DNA of 64,000 nt from Symbiodinium natans (lineage: Eukaryota; Sar; Dinophyceae; Suessiales; Symbiodiniaceae): the NCBI GenBank assembly GCA_905221605.1, contig CAJNDS010000265.1:62001-126000 (forward strand), read 5' to 3'. The position numbers and the translations under genes were made by a program. Position 1 is the first letter of the stretch. Each line of letters starts with the position of its first letter. The notes under the pieces were generated by a model. The model was not told where the DNA came from, searched no databases, and saw only the letters and a program-made list of their open reading frames with translations. Positions 43,694 to 51,948 of this stretch are shown here, piece by piece.

Positions 43694-44316
43694 TGTTGCT
43701 TGACCATGACACCTTGTTCACTGCCAGGTGGGAAGCAGAAGAGCTGCGAAGGTTTGCAGTCCTCGATCTACTGCCCAATACCCTCTCGACGGAGTCACTG
43801 GGCAGCATGGAAGTCGAGACGGACGAGACACAGCCCTGTGGCTCGCTTCCAGCCATACCGTGTGGTGCCCGATCGCCAAACTCAATTGGCATGGTTTGTG
43901 CGTCCGAGGACCAGCTTGAAGCAAATGGGGGATTGGTCCTCTTCTACCCGAATGCCCCGGACGGCAAACATCCCCGGCCCCCTCGCTTCTGCATCCCTGG
44001 CAACGTCGCTAGTGCGGTGACCTCAATTGGTACTGCGTTGAGCCGAGCCCTGCAGCTAGTCATCATGCCCAGTGAAGTGCCCACTCCATTGCCTGGTACG
44101 CATGAGCAGGTGCCGTTGGACCAGATCCATTATCGGCAATGTCTACGCAACACCCCACTTGCCGGAACCACTGCTCACAAGCACTCTGACTTTGTGTTTG
44201 CGTGGGCACTTTTAGGAAGATACATACATGAGGTTGCGTGGAAAACGGCCGACCTTACTGCTGGCCGGCCAGAGCCAGACATCCAGTTTGGCGCCTCCCC
44301 AGTCAGGCAGGTCTGA
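43636..44316 (+). CDS. DXD-motif protein, continuation of ORF B in another frame (ORF C)
   Basis: 226 codons, opening with GTG inside the end of ORF B (58-base overlap). It starts PEILAVLRVLAPGVVLMLLDHDTLFT. The DHD at residues 23-25, after a hydrophobic strand, matches the DXD metal and nucleotide-sugar site of GT-A glycosyltransferases. Translation of B into C by a single frame change gives a continuous hydrophobic core, which argues that B and C were or are one protein. It ends at one TGA, beyond which the same frame stays open into ORF D. The enzyme class is inferred from one motif only. Confidence 0.45.
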   Translation: MGGPEILAVLRVLAPGVVLMLLDHDTLFTARWEAEELRRFAVLDLLPNTLSTESLGSMEVETDETQPCGSLPAIPCGARSPNSIGMVCASEDQLEANGGLVLFYPNAPDGKHPRPPRFCIPGNVASAVTSIGTALSRALQLVIMPSEVPTPLPGTHEQVPLDQIHYRQCLRNTPLAGTTAHKHSDFVFAWALLGRYIHEVAWKTADLTAGRPEPDIQFGASPVRQV

Positions 44317-44370
44317 GGGGTCAGAACATGGGGACAAGGCCCATATGAACAGGGATTTCTTCCCTTGCTC

Positions 44371-45978
44371 ATGGGTTACGGCGGCCCGCACTCCCGTTTG
44401 GCAATCCTACCTGGTCCTGACTTATTCATGGCGAACCGATACGCCGAGGTTATACCCCCTCCTTTTGTGCATGGATATGGTGCCAAAGGCAAAAACATCT
44501 TGCCGCAGTGGGGGAGTGTGGTACGGCTGCCTACTCTACCAGAGTCGGTCTGGGGCAACGGGGACACCGTCCCTCTGTGGGCCTCTGTTGGGAAAAAGGG
44601 CAGTGGACCAGTGCGGCTCCAGCTCTTCCCTGGGGTCCTCATGTTTTGGAAGAAAGATGCCCTATCTTCCTGCAGGGCCACCCCGAAATGGCGCAGTCGA
44701 CCCAATACCCCAACTGGGCCGCTTGCTCTTCTTGCTGCCGCTGCGCATGCTTGGCTGGCCCAGGCGGATTTGCCGTGGCCTCTCTTCGCTGCAGACATAA
44801 AGGTCACGCCGTTGGGCCTCAGTCAATACTGGGATGATGGACTAGCCATGCGTGTGCAACAAGCCCTGGCAGCCTTTGCCTTTCCTGCCTACCAGTACCC
44901 GCCTCCAAAGCCTCACCTAACCCCCTCAGGGGAATGTCGGTCGCTCTTCATTAGCGGGATGAATGGGAAGGCCGAGAATACGCCCCCCACTGTGTCGGGT
45001 AGCATCATTCACACAGCCAATTCCTATGCACTCACTGGCTTAGAAATGGAAACAGTCCGGGACAACCAGGGCAAAAAGGTCCGATATGAGGACACACAAC
45101 GCCCGTTGTTGCTTTCGACCAGCGGTAATGCCGCACATGCATTGTTGCTCCTGCCCCAAGCCGCCCAGCTATGGGCACGTGCTCTGTACCCTCAGGTCGA
45201 TGGATGCGGTCTGCCAGCGGCGGTTCGTGCTAGAATCAGCTCGGTAGAAGCCTCCCTGACAATGTGCCCTGCCCTGGCTCACTTGCACATGCCACATACT
45301 GCTGCGCTGACCGCTCTGCATGTGGGCCTCGCCGCGGGTAGAGCTGGCGAGTGCAAACTGTGCGTTACGGGTTTCTCTGCTGGGTCGTATACGGGCGCTG
45401 CTGTGGCTATCGCTTGGCATGAGCGCCAAAAGCTTCCTGACTGCAAGGGCGATTTTGTCCACATCAAGGCACGTTTGGGCGGCGTTGCCATGCCACGGGC
45501 CATGCTGCAATATATCCTGGGTTCGGAATTGCGGCACGCTGTTAGTCTTGTCCATCATGAGAGCGACCAGCTTTGTATCTTCCGGCCCAGCCAGGCAGCA
45601 AGGACGCAAGCGATTGGCGCGGGAGCGCGTCTCTACTACTTCACTGGACCTGAGTCACTTGGCAGTGGTGGACACTCTTATGGTCACTTTGTCTACAGTG
45701 AAGAGCTATTCCAGCTCACGCCGGGGGATTATGTGCATAAGGAATTGACTAAAAAGATTTGCGGCTTGGCCGACCCCCGGATGGATCGCACAGTGCGAGC
45801 AGGTTTGATGGGGGTTGCGTGTGGCTCTGTCCAGCTTTCGGATAAGTCTAAAACTTTCATCAACTCCGTGCTGGGACGGCAAATCAGACGCCCGATATGG
45901 AGGCTTTTCTCCGGATACCTTCCGCTGAGAACCGGAGCATTGCAAGTTTCCGTGCTGACTGTACCCAAGTCCTCCTGA
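44371..45978 (+). CDS. Alpha/beta-hydrolase-like protein (ORF D)
   Basis: 535 residues from the first ATG; the frame continues upstream, without a stop, to the TGA ending ORF C. The C-terminal half shows a classical nucleophile elbow GFSAGS with Ser336, then Asp399 (HHESDQLCIF) and His435 or His439 (GGHSYGHF), in hydrolase order. The N-terminal 280 residues are not recognised; they contain a Trp- and Pro-rich region and PLGLSQYWDD. The esterase-, lipase- or peptidase-like fold is reasonably supported; the substrate is unknown. The end overlaps ORF E by 82 bases. Confidence 0.5.
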   Translation: MGYGGPHSRLAILPGPDLFMANRYAEVIPPPFVHGYGAKGKNILPQWGSVVRLPTLPESVWGNGDTVPLWASVGKKGSGPVRLQLFPGVLMFWKKDALSSCRATPKWRSRPNTPTGPLALLAAAAHAWLAQADLPWPLFAADIKVTPLGLSQYWDDGLAMRVQQALAAFAFPAYQYPPPKPHLTPSGECRSLFISGMNGKAENTPPTVSGSIIHTANSYALTGLEMETVRDNQGKKVRYEDTQRPLLLSTSGNAAHALLLLPQAAQLWARALYPQVDGCGLPAAVRARISSVEASLTMCPALAHLHMPHTAALTALHVGLAAGRAGECKLCVTGFSAGSYTGAAVAIAWHERQKLPDCKGDFVHIKARLGGVAMPRAMLQYILGSELRHAVSLVHHESDQLCIFRPSQAARTQAIGAGARLYYFTGPESLGSGGHSYGHFVYSEELFQLTPGDYVHKELTKKICGLADPRMDRTVRAGLMGVACGSVQLSDKSKTFINSVLGRQIRRPIWRLFSGYLPLRTGALQVSVLTVPKSS

Positions 45979-46454
45979 CGGATGCCAAGCCGCATCTGGC
46001 TGATTTGCCGCCCCCGTATCATGAACTTGGTCCCACGATGAAACTAGTTTTGGGTATGTGGCTCCCCCACCTGTCGTTAGAGCGCCTGGTTGACATGCTG
46101 GGTTATCAGTTTTCAGCCATGGCCTCGGAAGCAGAAATCGAGGAGGAGCCCTCGGAACAGTATCACTACCCAGAGCAAGCTGCGGTCAAGCGGGCCGCCA
46201 CCCCTGTGGCGATAAAGCCCGGCACGCATACATGGCCAATCTGCCTTCTCCATCGAGTTTACCCAAGGGCATCGGTCATGCTCCTTACACCGGAGTTGGC
46301 GGATGTCCCTGACTGGGCTACAAAGTGGTTTGCTGTCGCTGGTAAAGTGCCTGCCAAGGGCACTGCTTTGCTGGTTACCTTGAGAGAAGACAAGGGGGAT
46401 GTGGCCTACCCAGGCATGTTTATAGAGCCCCTTCACCGGCCCTGGAGAAAGTAA
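45897..46454 (+). CDS. Unknown small protein (ORF E)
   Basis: 185 residues from ATG. It overlaps the end of ORF D by 82 bases in a different frame, and its TAA is followed after 4 bases by the ATG of ORF F. Features are an amphipathic start, an acidic segment EAEIEEEPSEQ near 80, and a C-terminal beta-rich region (ASVMLLTPELADVPDW, TALLVTLREDKGDVAY). No family was recognised. It may be an independent ORF or a part of a former larger polyprotein. Confidence 0.45.
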   Translation: MEAFLRIPSAENRSIASFRADCTQVLLTDAKPHLADLPPPYHELGPTMKLVLGMWLPHLSLERLVDMLGYQFSAMASEAEIEEEPSEQYHYPEQAAVKRAATPVAIKPGTHTWPICLLHRVYPRASVMLLTPELADVPDWATKWFAVAGKVPAKGTALLVTLREDKGDVAYPGMFIEPLHRPWRK

Positions 46455-46458
46455 GGCC

Positions 46459-49400
46459 ATGCAGCCAGTCAATATAACCATTACCCTGCTCTTGACTGAT
46501 GAACAGCACAACCAATTCGCGCAACGACCCTCACTGCCGAGAGTCAGCCAGCTTGAGGTGCTGCCCGGAGGAGCCTCTACCCCGCTTTGGGATGCTCTGT
46601 TACACATGCCTAGGGAAAGGCAGCATGTTGCATTGGGCGTTCCGCTAGAAGACTCGCCTCTTGATGCCATCCGGCAGCCACAGTGGTTGCCGGGCTTTCT
46701 CACAGATTTAGTGCTTGTCCTCCTTATCGGGCTAGTGGTGAGAGGGAACTGGCACGACACATGGGCACAGCTCATTCACCCGGAGGTCTGCCAAGTCTTC
46801 AGAGGCAAGCACGAAACGCAAGCTGCGCAGGCATCGCTTACTGCGGGTCCGGGGGCTTCCAACCCCTTGCAAAGCTTCCTCAACCTTTGGCTTGCGGAGG
46901 AACAATCCTATCGCAAAGAATGGACGCCGACGCTGCTGAGTGGCGTGTTAGCTACGCTGCCTGACTCTCCGCTGCCCGGCCAAGAGGATGCCCGGACTCC
47001 TGCGCTGTGGCATGCGGAGTGTCTACGCCTTTCCCATGACTCGTTGAGCAACGAGCACGATCCGAGGACTCGAGCCAGCATCTTTGCGCTCGCAGTTGGT
47101 CCCGCCTTCCTTACGTGCCTCTGTGATACCTTTTGGGGGGCGGACGGACACCTGGCAGCGCTGCTGGGAGCGTGCTCGTACGGCCTGGCCGCTAATCGTA
47201 CTTCTGTATTCATAACGGGTGCGCCCGGCAGCGGGAAGACACGATCCTGCGCGTTTCTAGGAGTACTCCTTGCGTGCCTGACGAGCCGGCTCACCCTGTA
47301 CACCGCTCATGGCAATGAATCGGTTCGGGCCTATGTCGAAGCGGTTGATAGGCTCACGACTGCTAGCAATGAATTTGTTCGCAGCCGCATCGTTCGCATA
47401 CCGGGTAACAAGGAGAAGGACACACATAAGCTCCCTTTTGATGTGCACGATTTGTACCGGGGGCTACTTGTAGCCACGACACATGGTACGATTGTGGCAA
47501 GGCTTAGCTTTCCCTACTCGCAGCTCATTAACCGTCTAAAGGATGTTGAGTTGCTCCTCCGAGATGAAGCCCAGCAATTGGGCACGCCTGGTTCCAACAC
47601 CATTCTGGCGCACATCAAGCATGCACTTGATGTCATGATTGGCGACCACAGACAGCCCGCTGGAGGATCGCGACCCAATTACCACTTCGTCACGGAGTTG
47701 TTGGAGCAAAAGATTTGTGGTCTCAATGCGGTCCCTGCCGACCTCCACACGCCAGCCACCTTGCCTGCGGCCCTTTTGCGGCAAACGGCCCAAAGTTCCG
47801 GCCCGTGGAAAAAGGGACAAGGCGAGATGCCCTCTTGGGGCAAGCCCCACCGTTCCTCTGGAGCGTCTGAGGTGTTGTTCTCAGCGGTCTCGATGCTGGA
47901 ATCGATTCTCTGTCTAAGCATCGTTAAACCGAAGCAAGCCGAGACAGTCATGCAGGCCGCCGGGCTGAAGGCCATTGTCGGACCGGCTGTCAACCTCTCG
48001 CTCTGTTCATCCATGCGCCTCCCTCCTGAGATTGCTGCCATTCTATACGCATGTCGGTACTTGGAGGCGTGCCGCTTCGAGCTGATAGGCAGGGTCCCTC
48101 GGCTACGTATGCCACCAGGTCCCACGATGCAGCACCTGCTCGGGCGGCCACTGCGTAGCCTTGCAGGCAGGTGGATGGAAACGTGTCGATGGGTACGGGT
48201 GCAAGATCAGGATGAGACCCAAACCAAAATAGGCAGAAGCTACGACCTCAGCATGGTCCTGGCGGACATTGTGCTCACTTTTGGGCACCAGGTCTATCCT
48301 GACTCCCCCATCGGGATGGTCTCTCAGTATGCCAGGATTGTTACCCAAATGAAGTTTATGCTGCAGTTGAGTCTCCCCGCAGACCCGCTGGGCGATGACG
48401 ATATGAGCCTACTTGAAGCCTGCCAAACCGCGGAAGACTTCCCGCTGACTGGCGCGCCCAACACTTGGAGCCTTGTGACGTTTCGGACCTTCCTCATGAA
48501 TCGCATAGGGTCCCTTAAACGCTTCTTCGGCGCTATCACCACGGCCTGCTCTGGGATATGTGTCTTTGTGACATGTCGGGCTTCTGGATTCCTGTTTAGT
48601 AGCGAGGCAGGGTTTGCTCGAGCCACCTCCTCCTTCACGAGAGGGCTTGGGGCTTTGGTTTTCGTGGCACCGCACTACTCTGATGGTATAGGTGCATGCT
48701 TCCAAATGGCGGCCTGCGCAACCGGGGGCCTAATTGATTGCGCTGACTATGTGCGCACACAAGCCAGCTTGTGGAGCATGGATGGCCCTGGCATTGCAAC
48801 GGCATTACACAAGCAAGCCTTCCGAGAGCGGACAGTAGCCAGCATCGTGCTGCCTGCGGAACGCAAAGTTGGGCTGGACCTCTTTGAAACACCACCCCTG
48901 CATCAAGCGTGGGCTTTGAAGGCCACCTGGAGAGATAAGCGGGAGGTTTTTTACCGCACACTTCAGCAAGAAGGATGGGGGAGTCCCTCTTTCACCTCCA
49001 ACTCCTACTCGGGCACCATTGCTAGTCTGCAAACGCGCGGCTTCGTCCTGGAGCCCCTGCCCAATGCTGTGTATTGTGTCCCCTTCCAGCCGGTGAGGGA
49101 AGGAGATGGGGTTGCCCAGTACCTCACCTGCTTGCTAGGGGACACCAGCATTAGGATGCCGCCCAAGCGGGGATCTGCTCAACGCGCTGACCCGGCTTTC
49201 GAACACAAGGCCGGCATACTGCGAGCCCCCCGTGGTCTTCACCTCCTACCTGTTCGTACGGGTAAGGCTGCCTCCGAAACTGCGATTGATGTGGACTCCC
49301 CGGGAAACAGCCCTGTGCCCGCGGGTAGTAACAGTCCCGACGTGGTGGTTGCTACTGCAGTCGAGGTTCATACGCCGCAGCAGTCGCCAGCCCAAGGCGA

Positions 49401-51867
49401 GGCTACCACCAACGCGCGCCATGGCGAGCGGTGGGGTACACCATGGCTCAAGCCTCGGGCCGCGGGGGGCTCCATTGCGGCAGCTATCAGCCCGCCTCCG
49501 CCAGCTAAACGGGACGTTTCCCGAACCCCTTGCGGCACCCCAACGCGGGAGAGAGGACCACTGACGAAGGAGCCTGCAACGAAAGAGCCTGCGGTTGTGC
49601 CGGCCGCGAGTCCTATTGCTCTGGATGCTGGTGTGACGACTCCCTCTAGTGAAGTTGATCACAGGATCGGAGGGGGTAGCGCCGCCTCGTGTCCACCCCG
49701 GAGTGGCGGCAACATTAGGGACCCGCCGCCTGGCGTACGACGTCCACCCAGCCCCCGGACACGGCCCACGCACACAGCATCTCCGGATGGGATTAGGACG
49801 GTTGAGGCGTCACAGCCCCCTTGCGCTAAGTCTCCCACGGACTCACTTGGCCTGACGGAACCAAAATCGTATCACCCTATGCCTCCCCATGGCCTGACGC
49901 CCATCCCCGCCAGGCCTGTGCCCGCTGTCCAAGCTCGCAAGGAAAGTCGGCCTCTCGCTTTGGACAAAGACGGCTCTCAGCAGCTGGAACCACCAAAAGC
50001 CAAGCCTCGAGGGCCTAGCGAGCCCAGCGGCACCCGCGATCCCAGCGCCCCAGCCTGCGCACCCATCATGCAGAGCAACACAGTCTCGGTCTGTGATCTC
50101 ATGTGGCGCGCACTTGCAGCGGGACATCACTTTGGTAAGAATGTCAAACCTCGGCCCTACATGAACCTGCGTGACTCGCAACACCTCACAACACACTGCC
50201 AGCAGCTTCGGGCATATAGGGCCTATGAGGTGTTTTTGAACGGCATACCGAACCAGCTGCAAGACTCGGATATGCTGATCGGAATCGCTGACACGCTACT
50301 GCATCTGCCTGAAACGTTTCCGGCAGCGTGTTTGAAGGTTTATGACCCTATCATCACGCAGTGCCTTAGATTGTCGGGGGCATTGCAGCATTTCGACCTT
50401 GCTGAAATGTTGGGCTGCCCGGTCCCGCAGCTGGACAAAGCAAGGCTTTCGGAGTCCCTGGTGGGGTATGGCTTTCTTACCACAGCGCAGTACATCGCGG
50501 ATCTTTTCTCTGCGGTGTCGGACCTGCCGAGTGTCATCAATGCCAGTTTTCCTGCAATGCTCAGCTACGCTGACCCAGATTATTGGCTGGGTGCACTTCT
50601 GCTCGCATTCGAGTCCCACCAAAAAGGTCCCCTGGAGCGTACGGCAGGGCTGCCCATTGTTATTGGTTTTCCTGAATCTGACAATAAAATTACTGACCTG
50701 CAGATCAATGTGCCGCCTGCAGCCATGGTGGCCTTCTTGGCTGGCCGCGCTTATCGGTGTCCCAAGTGCCCTACTACCAAATATGTGATGGACGCGCACA
50801 GTGGACTGCCACAAGTCACTGGCCAAGCCTCCCAAGAAGCCTTGCAGGCATGGGCCGCAGCTGCTAAGCACACGGACGTGGAAACGGCCAGGCTTGCCCA
50901 GCCCAGCCTGAATACGTTCCTAGGCATCACGCTGCAGGGCACAGAGACACTTGGGCAAAGGCACTATCAAGAATTTAGGCCGGACCTCCCCCCTGCCCAT
51001 TTCCTTGACGCCATCCGGCTTGCTCTTGCGGCCTCGGTGGCCAACCAAAACATTGAACATTTTTGGTCAGTTTTTAACTTGGAATGGCCTGACACTTCTC
51101 ACAGAATGGCTGTTTTTCTACGGCGAGTGTTGCCCCTAGAGTGCTTGCTCTCCTCGCCCTGTGCTGCGCCTGTGGAAGCGAACACTGCAGCAACCTCGCC
51201 GGAGGTCGTCAGCATCTCTTCCGAAACTAACGAAGGCTCTCCCTGCCCGATGGATGACATGTCGGACGCGGAGGACGAACCCGAGGCACAGGTGAATGAT
51301 TGGCGCTTCTCGGAGCTGCGAACCACTGACCTTGCAGCTTTGCGAGAAGTGGATGTCTCCGCCCCTTTCCGGCTGCCAGTCATCTTTGATGCGCATTGGA
51401 AAGGGATCAGCACCACACCCACCAAGCATGGGCCCCAACGTCCCCAAAATGCGTGGTATGACGCAGCCACTGCTCATTGGGCTGCCATTAAGGGGCTCAT
51501 GCGAGCCAAACATCCAACCAAGCAGCGACTCAACAGCTTCTGGTTTAGGATGTACTGTCATGGCACCCCCAAGGACCCTGATCCTTCGGCCCTGCGTGCT
51601 GCAGTTACCTCCTTCCCCTTTCAGTATAAGGACGAAGGTGTTGTGCAGTACAGGCAAATCCAGGAAGCTGTCCGGGTGATGTGGCTCGCGGCCCAAACCT
51701 CAATGACAAGATACATGCGTATCCCCATTCCGGACGGCATCCCTGAGTGGGGGGTTGATGAGCAAGAGCTGCCTCCAATGCAGGTCATGCCCAGCCGTAC
51801 GCGTTCCCAGACCACCTCAGCTGGCCACCGCTCCCGGCGTCCGGACTGGGATGGCTCCTGGCAATAG
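46459..51867 (+). CDS. 1802-residue protein with UPF1-like SF1 helicase domain (ORF F)
   Basis: It starts at an ATG 4 bases after the stop of ORF E. Residues about 230-800 carry the superfamily 1 helicase motifs in order: Walker A GAPGSGKT (254-261), motif Ia-like LTLYTAHGNE, DEAQ (369-372), GDHRQ (395-399, motif III-like), SSMRLPPEIAAILY (motif IV-like), PIGMVSQYARIV (motif V-like) and FTRGLGALVFVA (motif VI-like). The DEAQ box and this layout resemble UPF1/Dna2-type enzymes that unwind RNA or DNA with ATP. About 930-1190 is a Pro/Thr/Ser-rich linker. About 1190-1560 is a helical domain with CPKC, and 1560-1802 a further unrecognised domain. The frame is intact throughout, so it is under selection or young. 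Confidence 0.75.
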   Translation: MQPVNITITLLLTDEQHNQFAQRPSLPRVSQLEVLPGGASTPLWDALLHMPRERQHVALGVPLEDSPLDAIRQPQWLPGFLTDLVLVLLIGLVVRGNWHDTWAQLIHPEVCQVFRGKHETQAAQASLTAGPGASNPLQSFLNLWLAEEQSYRKEWTPTLLSGVLATLPDSPLPGQEDARTPALWHAECLRLSHDSLSNEHDPRTRASIFALAVGPAFLTCLCDTFWGADGHLAALLGACSYGLAANRTSVFITGAPGSGKTRSCAFLGVLLACLTSRLTLYTAHGNESVRAYVEAVDRLTTASNEFVRSRIVRIPGNKEKDTHKLPFDVHDLYRGLLVATTHGTIVARLSFPYSQLINRLKDVELLLRDEAQQLGTPGSNTILAHIKHALDVMIGDHRQPAGGSRPNYHFVTELLEQKICGLNAVPADLHTPATLPAALLRQTAQSSGPWKKGQGEMPSWGKPHRSSGASEVLFSAVSMLESILCLSIVKPKQAETVMQAAGLKAIVGPAVNLSLCSSMRLPPEIAAILYACRYLEACRFELIGRVPRLRMPPGPTMQHLLGRPLRSLAGRWMETCRWVRVQDQDETQTKIGRSYDLSMVLADIVLTFGHQVYPDSPIGMVSQYARIVTQMKFMLQLSLPADPLGDDDMSLLEACQTAEDFPLTGAPNTWSLVTFRTFLMNRIGSLKRFFGAITTACSGICVFVTCRASGFLFSSEAGFARATSSFTRGLGALVFVAPHYSDGIGACFQMAACATGGLIDCADYVRTQASLWSMDGPGIATALHKQAFRERTVASIVLPAERKVGLDLFETPPLHQAWALKATWRDKREVFYRTLQQEGWGSPSFTSNSYSGTIASLQTRGFVLEPLPNAVYCVPFQPVREGDGVAQYLTCLLGDTSIRMPPKRGSAQRADPAFEHKAGILRAPRGLHLLPVRTGKAASETAIDVDSPGNSPVPAGSNSPDVVVATAVEVHTPQQSPAQGEATTNARHGERWGTPWLKPRAAGGSIAAAISPPPPAKRDVSRTPCGTPTRERGPLTKEPATKEPAVVPAASPIALDAGVTTPSSEVDHRIGGGSAASCPPRSGGNIRDPPPGVRRPPSPRTRPTHTASPDGIRTVEASQPPCAKSPTDSLGLTEPKSYHPMPPHGLTPIPARPVPAVQARKESRPLALDKDGSQQLEPPKAKPRGPSEPSGTRDPSAPACAPIMQSNTVSVCDLMWRALAAGHHFGKNVKPRPYMNLRDSQHLTTHCQQLRAYRAYEVFLNGIPNQLQDSDMLIGIADTLLHLPETFPAACLKVYDPIITQCLRLSGALQHFDLAEMLGCPVPQLDKARLSESLVGYGFLTTAQYIADLFSAVSDLPSVINASFPAMLSYADPDYWLGALLLAFESHQKGPLERTAGLPIVIGFPESDNKITDLQINVPPAAMVAFLAGRAYRCPKCPTTKYVMDAHSGLPQVTGQASQEALQAWAAAAKHTDVETARLAQPSLNTFLGITLQGTETLGQRHYQEFRPDLPPAHFLDAIRLALAASVANQNIEHFWSVFNLEWPDTSHRMAVFLRRVLPLECLLSSPCAAPVEANTAATSPEVVSISSETNEGSPCPMDDMSDAEDEPEAQVNDWRFSELRTTDLAALREVDVSAPFRLPVIFDAHWKGISTTPTKHGPQRPQNAWYDAATAHWAAIKGLMRAKHPTKQRLNSFWFRMYCHGTPKDPDPSALRAAVTSFPFQYKDEGVVQYRQIQEAVRVMWLAAQTSMTRYMRIPIPDGIPEWGVDEQELPPMQVMPSRTRSQTTSAGHRSRRPDWDGSWQ

Positions 51868-51948
51868 ACAGCAAACTGTCATCTGAGGGCTCCTACGGAC
51901 GCCATGAGAACGCGCCATTGAGTCCTTTCATGGCATGCTGCCTAGCGT

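Larger units (their letters stand above)
41122..51867 (+). other. Intronless six-ORF block, candidate mobile or virus-derived element
   Basis: Six frames on one strand cover almost all of 10.7 kb: 41122-41988, 42512-43693, 43636-44316, 44371-45978, 45897-46454 and 46459-51867. From 42512 onward the gaps are at most 54 bases and two junctions overlap. The components are hydrolase-like proteins, a DXD protein and a UPF1-like helicase protein. Partial decayed copies lie at 51949-53620. No polymerase, integrase or capsid motif was recognised, and no terminal repeat was found. Confidence 0.6.

Noticed and set aside
46459-51867. Reading the helicase protein as a nidovirus-like replicase
   Set aside because: The helicase is UPF1-like, as in such viruses, but no RNA polymerase or protease motif was found anywhere in the block.
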